A stretch of DNA of 64,000 nt from Sphingomonas echinoides. Lineage in GTDB: Bacteria > Pseudomonadota > Alphaproteobacteria > Sphingomonadales > Sphingomonadaceae. The stretch covers positions 124,001 through 188,000 of the forward strand of contig NZ_JAPYKK010000002.1 of assembly GCF_029623395.1 (NCBI RefSeq), read 5' to 3'. The notes beneath the pieces are model-generated. The model did not search any database and was not told the DNA's origin. It saw only the letters and a list, made by a program, of their open reading frames with translations. Below are positions 44,632 to 54,696 of this stretch, piece by piece (the stretch's first letter is position 1; each line of letters begins with the position of its first letter). Position numbers and translations under genes: made by a program.

Positions 44632-45249
44632 TCAATCGAGAATTCCGTGGTTCACCAGATCGGCGCGTAGCGTCTCGGCATCGATGAAGACCAGCGCCGG
44701 CATGCCAACGCTCCGCGCGCCGGCGACGTTGTCCTCGCGATCATCGATAAACAGCGCATCCCCCGCCTCCAGCCCGAACCGGTCGAGCGCCAAGCGATAG
44801 ATTGCGGGATCCGGCTTGGTCAGCAACTCGTCGCCCGACACCACGATGTCGACGAAACGATCGAACAGCGCCGCCTCGCGCTCGCGGAACGGCGGCCAGA
44901 ACTCGCCCGAGAAGTTGGTGATTGCATACAGCGGCACGCCTGCCGCCTCGATCTCGCGCACAAGCGCGTCCATTCCCGGAAGCATGCCCCCGAGTTGCTC
45001 GACGAATCGCGGCCCCCAGGCAGCGATCAGATGGGCATGATCCGGATGCGCAACCGCAAGCTCCGCCGAGGTTTCGGAGAAGGGGCGGCCAGCGTCATGC
45101 TGGAAGTGCCAGTCCTTGGTCGCGACATCCCGCAGAAACGCATCGAGCGCCCGATCATCATCGATCAGGCGCTCATAGAGGAACCGCGGGTTCCAGTCGT
45201 ACAGGACGTTGCCGACGTCGAAAACGACGGCACGCGTCCCGGAACGCAT
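44632..45249 (-). CDS. HAD-family hydrolase
   Basis: The 205-residue protein has HAD motif I as VVFDVGNVLYDW, where the second Asp is replaced by Gly, as in the YihX-like/epoxide-hydrolase-N subgroup. Motif II is ITNFSGE and motifs III/IV are KPDPAIYRLALDRF and FIDDREDNVAGARSVGM. Probably a sugar-phosphate or similar phosphatase. The ATG at 45249 lies eight bases after the rpmJ stop codon's end. Confidence 0.88.
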   Translation of the reverse strand: MRSGTRAVVFDVGNVLYDWNPRFLYERLIDDDRALDAFLRDVATKDWHFQHDAGRPFSETSAELAVAHPDHAHLIAAWGPRFVEQLGGMLPGMDALVREIEAAGVPLYAITNFSGEFWPPFREREAALFDRFVDIVVSGDELLTKPDPAIYRLALDRFGLEAGDALFIDDREDNVAGARSVGMPALVFIDAETLRADLVNHGILD

Positions 45250-45256
45250 CGGGTGA

Positions 45257-45382
45257 TTAACCCTGACGCGCCTTGAAGCGACGGTTGGTCTTGTTGATGA
45301 CGTACGTGCGCCCACGACGACGGATCACGCGGTTATCGCGGTGACGACCCTTGAGCGACTTCAGGGAATTGCGGATCTTCAT
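45257..45382 (-). CDS. rpmJ: 50S ribosomal protein L36 (zinc-free form)
   Basis: The 41-residue product starts [20 protein letters not shown] and ends FKARQG. It lacks the Cys/His zinc ligands of the ribbon form, so it is the C-minus type common in alphaproteobacteria. It is Arg/Lys-rich as expected for a ribosomal protein. It lies directly upstream of the HAD gene on the same strand. Confidence 0.95.
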   Translation of the reverse strand: MKIRNSLKSLKGRHRDNRVIRRRGRTYVINKTNRRFKARQG

Positions 45383-45532
45383 GATCGATTCGCTTTGCAA
45401 ATTCTGGAATGTGGAAAAGAGGCGCTCGCATATGGGGCACGGGAGGCTTAGTCAAGATCGGGTTGCCGCGGAACCCCAACCGGGCGTCGAAGCGTTACCC
45501 ATCGCAACAAGATCTCTTAAAGGCGCAAGCGC

Positions 45533-46225
45533 ATGAAAATCGGTTTGGGTTTGGCACTGGCAGCAGCATCCACGCTTGCGGCTTGCGCGACGACGCCCCG
45601 CAGCGGTCCGGTGGAAGTCACCCGCTTCCACCTCGGCGCACCGTTAGAAACGGGGTCGATCGCGGTCGAGCCGATGCAGCGCGGAACGGTCGGGCGCTAC
45701 GGCACCTATGGCTCGAACGTCGGGGTCGAGCCTTCGCCGCAGAACCCGCAACAGCGGATCCCGATCGAGACGGGACTGGAATTTCAGAACTACGCCAACG
45801 CAGTGCAGGACGAGGCGCTGCGGCACGGCTTCACTGCAGCGAGCACGCCTGGCGCATCGCAATATCTCGCCGTGGTCGGCTATAGTCGGCAGTTCCGCGA
45901 GACCACGCCACAGAGCAGTGGCGTGCAGATCGGTCTTGGCGGCGGCGGTGGCGGCGGCGGCGGGTATCGCGGCGGCGGCATAGGCCTGGGTGGCGGCATT
46001 TCGTTCCCGATCGGCCGCCCGAAATATCGCGCGATCGCGCTGACCGACATGCAGGTGCAGATCCGGCGTCGCAGCGACCAGACGATCATCTGGGAAGGCC
46101 GCGCGCAGACCAGCGCGGACGACCGCGCGCGCGATGCGCAGCCCGATGCGGTCGCGCGGAAATTGGCGGCAGCGCTGTTCCAGGGGTTCCCCGGCGAATC
46201 AGGGCGCACTATCACGGTGAAATGA
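45533..46225 (+). CDS. DUF4136-type lipoprotein
   Basis: The 230-residue product has a lipoprotein signal with lipobox LAAC (Cys18). It has a Gly-rich loop (about 137-160) and a C-terminal block MQVQIRRRSDQTIIWEGRAQ, typical of DUF4136 proteins, which sit on the outer membrane and have no known reaction. Its TGA overlaps the next ATG by four bases, so it is coupled to the carboxypeptidase gene. Confidence 0.82.
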   Translation: MKIGLGLALAAASTLAACATTPRSGPVEVTRFHLGAPLETGSIAVEPMQRGTVGRYGTYGSNVGVEPSPQNPQQRIPIETGLEFQNYANAVQDEALRHGFTAASTPGASQYLAVVGYSRQFRETTPQSSGVQIGLGGGGGGGGGYRGGGIGLGGGISFPIGRPKYRAIALTDMQVQIRRRSDQTIIWEGRAQTSADDRARDAQPDAVARKLAAALFQGFPGESGRTITVK

Positions 46226-47370
46226 CCGCCCTTAACCACAGCATCGCCATCAACGCCGCGTTCGACAGCGGCAACATCCAGTTGGTCGGGATCGAGTCGG
46301 GGGGCAGCCATGCCGCCCGGATCGATCTCAACATCGCGCACGACCGCCAGTCCGATTTTTACCAGTGGTTTCACTTCCGCGTCTCGGGCGTGAAGGGGGC
46401 GACCTGCACCTTCCGCATCCTCAACGCCGGGGGCTCGGCCTATCCGTTCGGGTGGCCGGGCTACAAGGTCCGCGTCAGCACTGACCGGATCCATTGGCGG
46501 ATGATCCCGACGCGCTATGTCGATGGGGTGCTCGAATTCGAGTGGACCGGAACGGGCGACCTCGCCTGGTTCGCCTATTTCCAGCCCTATACGATGGAGC
46601 GCCACGACGACCTGGTCGCGCGGATCGCGCTCGCGCCGGGGGTCACGCATCACGAACTCGGCCAGACGCTGGACGGCCGTGCGATCGACTGCCTGCAGAT
46701 CGGTACGGGGGCCAAGCCCGTGTGGTTCTACGCGCGGCAGCATCCGGGCGAGAGCATGGCCGAATGGTTCATGGAAGGCCTGCTCGAACGGCTGACCGAC
46801 GCTGGCGACGCGTCGATCGCCACGCTGCTTGAGAAGGCGACCTTCTACTGCGTGCCCAACATGAACCCGGACGGGTCGTTCCGCGGGCATCTGCGCACCA
46901 ACGCGGCGGGGGTGAACCTCAACCGCGAATGGCTCACCCCGACGCCCGAGAAGAGCCCAGAGGTGCTGTGCGTGCTCGCCGCGATGGACCGCGCCGGCGT
47001 GGACTTCGCGATGGACGTGCACGGGGACGAAGCGATCCCGGCGAACTTCTTTGCAGGGTTCGAGGGGATTCCGTCGTGGACCGAGGCACAGGGCGCGAAA
47101 TACACCGACTTTGGGAAGCGGCTCGAGGCGGTGACGCCCGATTTCCAGACCGCCAAGGGCTATGACAAGGCGGCACCGGGTCGCGCGAACTTGTCGATGT
47201 CGACCAACCAGGTGGCGGAGCGGTTCGGGGCGGTGTCGATGACGCTCGAGATGCCGTTCAAGGATCATGATCCCAACCCTGATGCCGAGTTTGGCTGGTC
47301 GGGCGAACGGTCGAAGACGCTGGCCCATGCGTGCTTGACGGTGCTTGCGGACATGATCGACACGATTTGA
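46222..47370 (+). CDS. M14 family cytosolic-type carboxypeptidase
   Basis: The 382-residue protein has an N-terminal beta domain typical of cytosolic carboxypeptidases (FYQWFHFRVSGV). The M14 zinc motif follows as ARQHPGESMAEWF with His and Glu ligands, then NPDGSFRGHLRTN, GVNLNREW and MDVHGDE. No signal peptide is present. The family removes C-terminal residues from peptides; the substrate is unknown in bacteria. Confidence 0.9.
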   Translation: MTALNHSIAINAAFDSGNIQLVGIESGGSHAARIDLNIAHDRQSDFYQWFHFRVSGVKGATCTFRILNAGGSAYPFGWPGYKVRVSTDRIHWRMIPTRYVDGVLEFEWTGTGDLAWFAYFQPYTMERHDDLVARIALAPGVTHHELGQTLDGRAIDCLQIGTGAKPVWFYARQHPGESMAEWFMEGLLERLTDAGDASIATLLEKATFYCVPNMNPDGSFRGHLRTNAAGVNLNREWLTPTPEKSPEVLCVLAAMDRAGVDFAMDVHGDEAIPANFFAGFEGIPSWTEAQGAKYTDFGKRLEAVTPDFQTAKGYDKAAPGRANLSMSTNQVAERFGAVSMTLEMPFKDHDPNPDAEFGWSGERSKTLAHACLTVLADMIDTI

Positions 47371-47421
47371 GAGCGAACACTACCGCGGCGCTTGGGCTCA
47401 ACCTTTGTTGGAGCAATCGGA

Positions 47422-47868
47422 ATGGGTCGGGCCATGTGGATCGCCGTGGCGGCGGTGTTCTCAAGTGGATCGGCGCTCGCGACGACTCCGGCGCCGCGTG
47501 CAGTACGGGACGTCATTCAGAACTTGGACCTGACATCTTTCCGCAATTCCGTCGGTCCCCGCCGCCTTCCTGGCAAAACGACCTTCGCGGACTATGACTT
47601 CGTGTTGGTCGAGCAAACGCCTGCGGGAGCCCGCCTGCTGCGCACCGATCGGAGCTGGGAGATGAGCTTCATCATCCTGTCCGCCGGTCCGGGGCGCCTG
47701 CAGCTCTGTTTCCATGACAATGCGCTGAAGGGCCCGGGTCAGACATTCAGACCCACCTATAACGCGACATCCGCGCTGCTCGTTACCAAGACACCGCATG
47801 AAAACTGGAGCGCACGGCAGGTCGCCGGGGGGTTCCCGAAGTGCCGGAACGCCCCCGAGGACCACTGA
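47422..47868 (+). CDS. Small exported protein, unrecognised
   Basis: The product of 148 residues has a signal peptide (MGRAMWIAVAAVFSSGSALA). The mature part contains TFADYDFVLVEQTPAGARLL and LQLCFHDNALKGPG, and ends with a second Cys in FPKCRN, so one disulfide is possible. GGAG lies eight bases before the ATG at 47422; the TTG at 47392 has no clear ribosome site. Function unknown. Confidence 0.6.
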   Translation: MGRAMWIAVAAVFSSGSALATTPAPRAVRDVIQNLDLTSFRNSVGPRRLPGKTTFADYDFVLVEQTPAGARLLRTDRSWEMSFIILSAGPGRLQLCFHDNALKGPGQTFRPTYNATSALLVTKTPHENWSARQVAGGFPKCRNAPEDH

Positions 47869-47892
47869 CCGGGATCCCAGGCACCCCCGCGC

Positions 47893-49044
47893 CTAGGATC
47901 GCGCGCGGGCCAGGAAGCGTGCCGCCAGCCAGCGGCGCACCGGCTCGTCGTAGAGCTTCAGGCTGGCATAGGCGACCGCCACGGCGGTCCCGACCAGCAC
48001 GACGCCCCAGATCGCACCGCGTGCCGGCGGGATGCGGTTGTCGACCACCCAAGCCGTGTAGAGGTAGATCAGCGGATAATGCGTGATATAGAGCGGGAAC
48101 GACAGGTCGCCGAAGAATCGCGCGATCCGGACGGTGGGTCCGTCGACCGCCTTCTCCCCTGCCCCGATCGCGACGATCAGGGGAAACAGGAGGAGGACGC
48201 ACAACGCGTCGTAGAGCCCGTTGGTCCAGTCATGCGGTGTCGTGCCCATGCGCGGAAGCGCCAACGCCGCGACCAGCAAGACACTGCAGACGCCGAACGC
48301 GTGTCGAGTCTTGATGCGCTTTCCCGACCGCATCAGCAGCATCCCCGCGAGGAACGGGAAGCACAGCCGCGCAAGCCCGATATGCACCCCAGCGACGTCG
48401 AGCGACCAGCCGCCGACCAAGTCCCGCCGCGGGCCGAGCAGCGCAACCTCCAGCAACAGCGCCGCGGCCAGCAGCATCAGGACGACCAGCACGCGGCTGG
48501 ACAGTTTGCGCAGGACGAGCGCGTAGGCGATGTTGGCGATATATTCGTAGAACAGCGACCAGGCCGGCCCGTTGAGCGGGTGGATCTCGTCCCATCCGCG
48601 GATGTCGAGTTGCTTGGGAAGCGGCAGCAGCGTGAAGCCAAGCAGCATCACCAGCAGCATCTGCCAAACAGGCGTTCCGGCGATCTTGGGGAACAGCCCC
48701 CCGGCTTGCTGGTAGAACAACGCCGCGCCGATGATGCTGCCCAACACGACCATCGGTTGCAGCCGGATCAGGCGGCGCGCGTAGAATTCCCACCGGGTCA
48801 TGCGGCCCCAGCGATCGTCATAGGCGTAGGCGATCACGAACCCTGACAGCAGGAAGAAGAAATCCACCGCAAGATAGCCGTGGTTGACGATCTGCCGCGT
48901 CGGGTCGTTGTCGGCATAGGCCTCGAACGTGTGGAAGATCACGACCATCAACGCCGCAACGCCGCGCAACCCGTCCAGCACGACATAGTGGCTCTTGCCC
49001 GGCGCGACGGCCGTCGTCGAAGTCGCTGCCGATGCTGTATCCAC
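47893..49044 (-). CDS. Acyltransferase, OafA/YrhL type
   Basis: A 383-residue polytopic membrane protein of the Acyltransferase 3 family. The N-terminal motif is LDGLRGVAALMVVIFHTFEAY, given here as DGLRGVAALMVVIFHTF, with the catalytic His, and about ten membrane segments follow. Such enzymes O-acylate surface polysaccharides or lipids. The start is a GTG. No polysaccharide cluster is adjacent, so the acceptor is unknown. Confidence 0.9.
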   Translation of the reverse strand: MDTASAATSTTAVAPGKSHYVVLDGLRGVAALMVVIFHTFEAYADNDPTRQIVNHGYLAVDFFFLLSGFVIAYAYDDRWGRMTRWEFYARRLIRLQPMVVLGSIIGAALFYQQAGGLFPKIAGTPVWQMLLVMLLGFTLLPLPKQLDIRGWDEIHPLNGPAWSLFYEYIANIAYALVLRKLSSRVLVVLMLLAAALLLEVALLGPRRDLVGGWSLDVAGVHIGLARLCFPFLAGMLLMRSGKRIKTRHAFGVCSVLLVAALALPRMGTTPHDWTNGLYDALCVLLLFPLIVAIGAGEKAVDGPTVRIARFFGDLSFPLYITHYPLIYLYTAWVVDNRIPPARGAIWGVVLVGTAVAVAYASLKLYDEPVRRWLAARFLARARS

Positions 49045-49187
49045 TTATAGCCTCCCCGCCGTTTTACCGGGCATCCGGTCCAAGGCGCGGGAAGGCAAGG
49101 TGTTTCTACAGGAGCGCCCGTTCCTCTACGTGCTCGCCCCCCTGTAGGTCACAGCAGCCTGGTTCTTGTTCCAGGCGCCGCCTCGGC

Positions 49188-51041
49188 TTAAAAGCTCGCC
49201 CAATCGTCGCCGCTTTTTGCAAGCTTCGCGACGATGGTGGCATTGCCGCCCGAAGCCCGATGATTCGCCGATTTTGGCGCCACCGGCACGAAACTCCGCG
49301 GCTTGACTGCGCCGCGCGCGCCGCCATCGATGCTGAACTGCTGCGCCTTCTCGGCGAGATGATTCACTTCGGTGTTCAAGCTGCGGGCTGCGGCCGATGT
49401 TTGCTCGACCATGGCGGCATTCTGCTGTGTCGCCTGATCCATCGACGCAACCGCCGCGGAAATCTCGGTTACCGCCAAGGCCTGGGCTCTGTTGTCGCTC
49501 GCCATGCTGGTAAGCAGCGTATGCACCTCGCTGACCCCACCACTGATATTGGCCAACGCACCGTCGACCCGTTGAACCATGCTGACGGCCGCTCCGATGT
49601 CGGTTTGGGTCGCGGTCAACTGGTCCCGCGCGCGTCCCGCTTCCTCCTCTGCCCGCATCGCAAGCGCCGAGACCAGATCCGCAACCACCGCAAAGCCACG
49701 TCCGGAATCCCCCGCCCGTCCAGCTTCGACCGCGGCGTTCATCGCCAGGACGCGCGTCTGGAACGCAATCTTGTCGAGCCCTTCGATGACGCTGTCGATG
49801 CCCTTCGCGCTCTCCGAAACACGCGTCATCGCCTGAACCGCCTCGTCGGCAATTCCGCGACCACCCGAGACCGTATTGATCGCGCCATCGGCCCGCTCGA
49901 GCGTCAATTGCGCGGAGTCGGCCGTCGCCTTCAAGCGCTGGTCCATTTCTGTGATGGCGGCAGACGTCTCCTCCAGGCTCGCGGCATTCCCTTCCGTGCG
50001 GCGAGCCAGATCTTCCGAGGCCTGCGCGATTTCGGATGAACCCGTGCGAATTGCACTGGTCGATTCGATCACCGAGCCGATCAATTCGCGCAAGCTGGCG
50101 ATCGCCTGATTGAAGTTGGCGCGCAAAGCCGCATAGGCAGGCGGGAATTCGGCTTTGATCTCCACCGCAAGGTCGCCCGTGGCGACGCGGTCCAGATTTT
50201 CCGAGATCATGTTCGTCACGAACGCCTGTTCTTCGACCGCCTTCGCGGCAGCTGCGTCCGCGATCTGCTTCGCGCGGGCGTTCTCGCGGAAAACGAGCAA
50301 GGCCTTCGCCATCTCTCCGATTTCATCAGCGCGCTCGGTTCCAGCAACGGCAACGTTCGTATCCCCGTCAGCAAGGCGTGTCATCGTTCCCGTCATGCCA
50401 ACGAGCGGACGGACGATCGCGCGCGCCAGCGACCAGGCCATCAATCCAGCGACGACCACGGCGCCCAACGCGCCAAGCGCCACCGCCATTATCGCATCGT
50501 TTTTTGCATCCATCATTTCAACGCGCTGCTGGGCGATGATGGCCTGCTGGCGATCCCGAAGGGCGGCGCTGATCGCACGGACCTTGGGAAGCTGCTTGAG
50601 CCCGGAAATTTCCTGAGCACGGCTGCGCGTCGCCGGATCCTGCGCGAGCGTGATCAACTCGGCGAAACGCTTGTTGTTGAGATCGTCGACTTCCGCGCGC
50701 AACTCTTTCAGACGATCGCTTTGATCCGCCAACGGATGGCCATTTTCGAAACTCTTCGCAGCAATCTCGAACGCGGCGATATTCTGCCGATATTCGACAA
50801 GAAGCTCGTCCCGACCGAGCATCGCGTACCCCCGCAGCGCGTTCTCCTGCTGGATGATCGCGCCCAGCATTGCCTCGCCTTCCTGAGCAAGGTGAATGTT
50901 GTTCGCATTGGATTCTGAAATGACCGCGACTTTGGTCAAGCTCACATACGTATAGGCGCCGGACAGGATCACCACGAGGATGACCGCGGCAAATGCCGCA
51001 ATGAGTTTTCCGGAAAGCTTCAGTTGACCGATTAATGACAT
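49188..51041 (-). CDS. Methyl-accepting chemotaxis protein
   Basis: The 617-residue protein has two membrane segments (about 13-32 and 187-207) flanking a helical-bundle sensor domain. Tandem HAMP regions follow (about 208-262 and 284-335) and then a signalling domain with AFQTRVLAMNAAVEAGRAGD-like hairpin tip (LAMNAAVEAGRAGDSGRGFA). The C-terminus DDWASF resembles the Trp-x-x-Phe tether for CheR/CheB. No other chemotaxis genes are nearby. AAGGAAA lies before the ATG. Confidence 0.93.
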   Translation of the reverse strand: MSLIGQLKLSGKLIAAFAAVILVVILSGAYTYVSLTKVAVISESNANNIHLAQEGEAMLGAIIQQENALRGYAMLGRDELLVEYRQNIAAFEIAAKSFENGHPLADQSDRLKELRAEVDDLNNKRFAELITLAQDPATRSRAQEISGLKQLPKVRAISAALRDRQQAIIAQQRVEMMDAKNDAIMAVALGALGAVVVAGLMAWSLARAIVRPLVGMTGTMTRLADGDTNVAVAGTERADEIGEMAKALLVFRENARAKQIADAAAAKAVEEQAFVTNMISENLDRVATGDLAVEIKAEFPPAYAALRANFNQAIASLRELIGSVIESTSAIRTGSSEIAQASEDLARRTEGNAASLEETSAAITEMDQRLKATADSAQLTLERADGAINTVSGGRGIADEAVQAMTRVSESAKGIDSVIEGLDKIAFQTRVLAMNAAVEAGRAGDSGRGFAVVADLVSALAMRAEEEAGRARDQLTATQTDIGAAVSMVQRVDGALANISGGVSEVHTLLTSMASDNRAQALAVTEISAAVASMDQATQQNAAMVEQTSAAARSLNTEVNHLAEKAQQFSIDGGARGAVKPRSFVPVAPKSANHRASGGNATIVAKLAKSGDDWASF

Positions 51042-51935
51042 GCTTGGTTTCCTTAGAGAACGATTTGGGCGCGTACGGTGACCGTCGTCCCGTGATCAGA
51101 CCGCGCGTTGGTAAAGGGACGGTCGGGGTCGGGCCGCCACGCCGCCCAGTTCGACACCGCGACCGCGATCTCCGCGCGCGCGGACGAGCGGCGGAAATCG
51201 GAGGACCGTGGTATCGTTGAGACGGTTGCCCACGTTCGCCACCGGGCGCAGCGTTCTCCGACCACAGGAGAAGCGTTCGTCAAAACCAACCGTCAACATG
51301 AACGAAATGGTGCGACGTCTTGATCGGGTTCCAGTTGCCCCACATCAGAATGGTTCTATCGCCGCTCCGGGAAGCGGAAGCATCCACATCGTGGCCGGTG
51401 ATCCCATTCTGAGCCGAGGCGACGGCCGCGTATGAGGTTGGTATCTCGATCGCCGACCAAGCCGACGAGGTGTTGACGGCCAACAAGACCCAACAAACGC
51501 GTAGTATCGACATTGATCCGTCCGAGCATGTCGCTTGGACGATGTCCTAACGCGCTCCCCTTCATCAATAAGTATAGGATAGGGTTCAGCAGAGATGTTC
51601 CTCGGCTCTGCAAACGTTTGCTAAGCGCACGCGTAGGAGAGAGTTTTCACAAGCAAAAACAAGCTGTCAGAGAGACAACGGTAACTGAATATTTATTTAT
51701 AGGATCTTGCGGGACCACGGTGATGCTCGGGTGACGGATCCCTTCGCGGTATCTCAGAAGCCGCCTTTACGCCGCGAACCGCCGGGCATCGAAGTCGGAG
51801 CGAGGCCGCCTCGTCTAAACCGCACGACCGTGCTCGGCCCGAGTTGCCACAACGGTTGATCGAAGCGACCCCAAGCGATAACCCCGGCGCGCAACTGGGT
51901 CCCCGGCCGTCCGTCGGGGAAGGAGACCATCGCAT
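51042..51935. other. 894-base stretch without an intact gene
   Basis: Between the chemoreceptor and gpmA, both transcribed away from it. The first 470 bases hold broken minus-strand frames that look like gene debris (51053-51513). The part from about 51540 to 51730 is AT-rich for this genome and may carry promoters. The remainder shows no coding signal. Confidence 0.55.
51053..51513 (-). pseudogene. Possible decayed gene upstream of the chemoreceptor
   Basis: Three minus-strand frames each read as natural protein over part of the region. At the 5' side a signal-like start MSILRVCWVLLAVNTSSAWS is open to 51280. A middle frame has LRPVANVGNRLNDTTVLRF. The last frame ends AEIAVAVSNWAAWRPDPDRP and TTVTVRAQIVL with codon use typical of this genome. 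Frameshifts would join them into one secreted or outer-membrane protein. No family can be named, and chance frames are not excluded. Confidence 0.3.
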
Positions 51936-52622
51936 ATGCCAACGCTCGTCCTGATCCGCCACGGCCAGTCCAGCTGGAACCTCGAGAACCGCTTCACCGG
52001 ATGGTGGGACATCGACGTGACCGAAAAGGGGATCGAGGAAGCGCGCGCGGCAGGTCGGTTGATGGCGGAGAAGGGGCTCGATTTCGACCAGTGTTTCACC
52101 TCGCTGCAGACCCGCGCGATCAAGACGCTCAATCTGGCGCTCGAAGAGATGCACCGGCTGTGGTTGCCGGTGGAGAAGGACTGGCGGCTCAACGAGCGGC
52201 ATTATGGCGGGCTGACCGGGCTCAACAAGGCGGAGACCGCGGAGAAGCACGGCGAAGCGCAGGTCCATATCTGGCGCCGCAGCTTCGACGTGCCGCCGCC
52301 GCCGATGGAAGCGGGCAGCGCCTATGACCTGTCGCAGGACCGCCGCTATGCAGGAACCGATATTCCGGCGACCGAAAGCCTGAAAGACACGATCGCACGC
52401 GTCCTGCCCTATTGGGAGGAACGGATCGTGCCGGCGCTGAAGGACGGGCAGCGCGTGTTGATTTCGGCGCACGGCAATTCGCTGCGCGCGCTGGTCAAGC
52501 ATCTGTCGGGCATTCCGGATGATGAGATCACCACGCTCGAAATTCCCACCGGTCAGCCAATCGTCTACGAACTCGACGATGGCCTGAACGCGACCGACCG
52601 GTATTACCTGAACGAACGCTAA
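51936..52622 (+). CDS. gpmA: 2,3-bisphosphoglycerate-dependent phosphoglycerate mutase
   Basis: It interconverts 3- and 2-phosphoglycerate in glycolysis. The 228-residue protein has the phosphohistidine motif [10 protein letters not shown] (His9), [27 protein letters not shown] and [22 protein letters not shown] lies nine bases before the ATG. A terminator hairpin follows. Confidence 0.97.
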   Translation: MPTLVLIRHGQSSWNLENRFTGWWDIDVTEKGIEEARAAGRLMAEKGLDFDQCFTSLQTRAIKTLNLALEEMHRLWLPVEKDWRLNERHYGGLTGLNKAETAEKHGEAQVHIWRRSFDVPPPPMEAGSAYDLSQDRRYAGTDIPATESLKDTIARVLPYWEERIVPALKDGQRVLISAHGNSLRALVKHLSGIPDDEITTLEIPTGQPIVYELDDGLNATDRYYLNER

Positions 52623-52632
52623 GACGAACGAC

Positions 52633-52658
52633 GCCACCCCGAACGGGTTCGGGGTGGC
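52633..52658 (+). terminator. Hairpin after gpmA
   Basis: GCCACCCCGAAC and GTTCGGGGTGGC form a perfect 12-base-pair stem with a two-base loop, 11 bases after the gpmA stop. Little T-run follows. Confidence 0.55.
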
Positions 52659-53054
52659 TCTCGCCGGGCCAACCGACGGTTGGAACGCGTCCGTTCGCTC
52701 CGTCTCGACTGGCCAATTCGCGCCGTCCCGATAATGTGCCGGGATCCGTTGACAGCAATACAAACGCTACAACAACTGGCTATCACCGCATGCGGAGAGA
52801 CCTCCCGCACGGCCGAATTACGCGCTACGCCTTTGGCAACCACACGCCAACGCTTCTACTCGCTGTATTCGTCGATATCCCCGCTGGGCGGTTACACTGG
52901 TCTGGCACGCGACCTGAAAATCGACGAACCGGACCCAATACCCGGGTCCAGAGCGTTGATAAAACGTGTCTCGCCTAGAATTGTTCCGGGCCCAACGGTC
53001 CCCTCGCCCATGGAGACGGTTGCTCTTCATGCGGCCCCCCGCTACCGCCGAGCG
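52659..53054. other. Intergenic stretch upstream of purE
   Basis: About 400 bases without a convincing gene. A TTGACA occurs at 52749-52754 and a small GGACCC/GGGTCC inverted repeat at 52931-52949, but no complete promoter can be assigned with confidence. An in-frame ATG at 53010 would lengthen purE by 15 residues without conserved features. Confidence 0.4.
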
Positions 53055-53534
53055 ATGGAACCCTCGGTCGGCATCATCATGGGCAGCACCTCGGATTGGG
53101 AGACGATGCGCCATGCCGCCGATCTCCTGACCGAATTGCAGATTTCGCATGAAGCCAAGGTCGTCTCCGCGCACCGCACCCCCAAGCGGTTGTACGACTA
53201 TGCCGGAGGCGCGGCGGAGCGCGGGATCAAGGTGATCGTCGCCGGCGCTGGGGGCGCGGCCCATCTGCCCGGCATGGCGGCGGCGCTGACGCATTTACCG
53301 GTGCTGGGCGTGCCCGTCGAGAGCAAGGCGCTCAAGGGCGTCGACAGCCTGTATTCGATCGTCCAGATGCCGGCGGGGATCCCGGTCGGCACGCTGGCGA
53401 TCGGCAAGGCGGGCGCAAAGAATGCGGCGCTGCTCGCCGCCGCGATCCTTGCGCTTTCGGACGCCGAACTGTCTGCGCGATTGCAGGCGTGGCGCGCGGC
53501 ACAGACCGAAAGCGTCGCGACCGACCCGGAATAA
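53055..53534 (+). CDS. purE: N5-carboxyaminoimidazole ribonucleotide mutase
   Basis: A purine synthesis enzyme that rearranges N5-CAIR to CAIR. The 159-residue protein has [28 protein letters not shown] and [15 protein letters not shown], the class I signature. purK follows 76 bases later, the usual pairing. Confidence 0.96.
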   Translation: MEPSVGIIMGSTSDWETMRHAADLLTELQISHEAKVVSAHRTPKRLYDYAGGAAERGIKVIVAGAGGAAHLPGMAAALTHLPVLGVPVESKALKGVDSLYSIVQMPAGIPVGTLAIGKAGAKNAALLAAAILALSDAELSARLQAWRAAQTESVATDPE

Positions 53535-53610
53535 TGCGACGCCTCCCGCTGTCCGCATCCGGACTGCGCGACGCCTTCCCGCCTCTCCCCTCCCGAACGG
53601 ACCTTACGGC

Positions 53611-54678
53611 ATGACCCCCCTTCCCCCCGGATCGACGATCGGCATCCTCGGCGGCGGGCAACTCGGGCGCATGCTCGCGGTGGCGGCGGCGCAACTGGGC
53701 TATCATGTCCGCATCCTCGCGCCCGACGAGGAAGCGGTCGCCGCGCAGACCGCATCGAGCTTTACCCGCGCGGATTATCACAGCCGCATCGTGCTCGACG
53801 CGTTCGCCGCATCGGCCGATGTGATCACTTATGAGTTCGAGAACATCGCGCTCGATCCGGTCGCGTATCTTGCGGCCAAGGTGCCGGTCCACCCCGCCCC
53901 GTCCGCGCTCGGCATCGCGCAGGACCGCGCGGCGGAGAAGGCGTTCGTCGCCGACATCGGCGGGCGGACCGCCCCCTGGGCAAAGGTGGAAACGCTCGAA
54001 GAACTCGAGGCGGCGGTGGCGCGGATCGGGACGCCCGCGATCCTCAAGACGCTGCGGATGGGGTATGACGGCAAGGGTCAGGTGCGGATCACCGATCCGG
54101 CCGATGTCGCCGCTGCATGGGCGGCGATCGGGCAGCGTCCGGCGATCCTCGAGGGGTTCGTCACGTTCAGCCACGAATTCTCGATCCTGCTGGTACGCCG
54201 CGGTGACGGGCAGATGGTGAGCTATCCGCCGCCATGGAACGAGCACAGCGACGGGATCCTCGCGCGGTCGACGCTGCCCGCGCCCGCCGAGATCGCGTCG
54301 CAATGGGGCGAGGCGGCGGCGCTGGCCGGGCGGATCGCCGACCGGCTCGATTATGTCGGTGTGCTGGCGTGCGAATTCTTCGCGTCGCCGGATGGCCCGG
54401 TGTTCAACGAAATGGCGCCGCGCGTCCATAATTCGGGGCATTGGACGATCGAGGGTGCGGCCTGTTCGCAATTTGAGAACCACATTCGCGCGATCTGCGG
54501 CCTGCCGCTGGGCGATACCGCGTTGCGAGCGCCGCGGGTCGAGATGGAAAACCTGATCGGGCATGATGCCGACCGCTGGGCGGAAATCCTGGCGGAACCG
54601 GGCGCGCACCTGCACCTGTACGGCAAGGAAACGCGACCCGGGCGCAAGATGGGGCATGTTACCCGGCTGGGGCGGTAG
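53611..54678 (+). CDS. purK: N5-carboxyaminoimidazole ribonucleotide synthase
   Basis: An ATP-grasp enzyme that carboxylates AIR before PurE acts. The 355-residue protein has GILGGGQLGRMLAVAAAQLG, ITYEFENI, ILKTLRMGYDGKGQ and the metal-binding FNEMAPRVHNSGHWTIEG. Start at 53611 follows normal family length. Confidence 0.96.
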   Translation: MTPLPPGSTIGILGGGQLGRMLAVAAAQLGYHVRILAPDEEAVAAQTASSFTRADYHSRIVLDAFAASADVITYEFENIALDPVAYLAAKVPVHPAPSALGIAQDRAAEKAFVADIGGRTAPWAKVETLEELEAAVARIGTPAILKTLRMGYDGKGQVRITDPADVAAAWAAIGQRPAILEGFVTFSHEFSILLVRRGDGQMVSYPPPWNEHSDGILARSTLPAPAEIASQWGEAAALAGRIADRLDYVGVLACEFFASPDGPVFNEMAPRVHNSGHWTIEGAACSQFENHIRAICGLPLGDTALRAPRVEMENLIGHDADRWAEILAEPGAHLHLYGKETRPGRKMGHVTRLGR

Positions 54679-54696
54679 CGCGCGGCGCGGAACCGC

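Noticed and set aside
45905..46015. GGC-rich tandem-like stretch
   Set aside because: It is the coding sequence of a Gly-rich loop in the DUF4136 lipoprotein, not an independent repeat.
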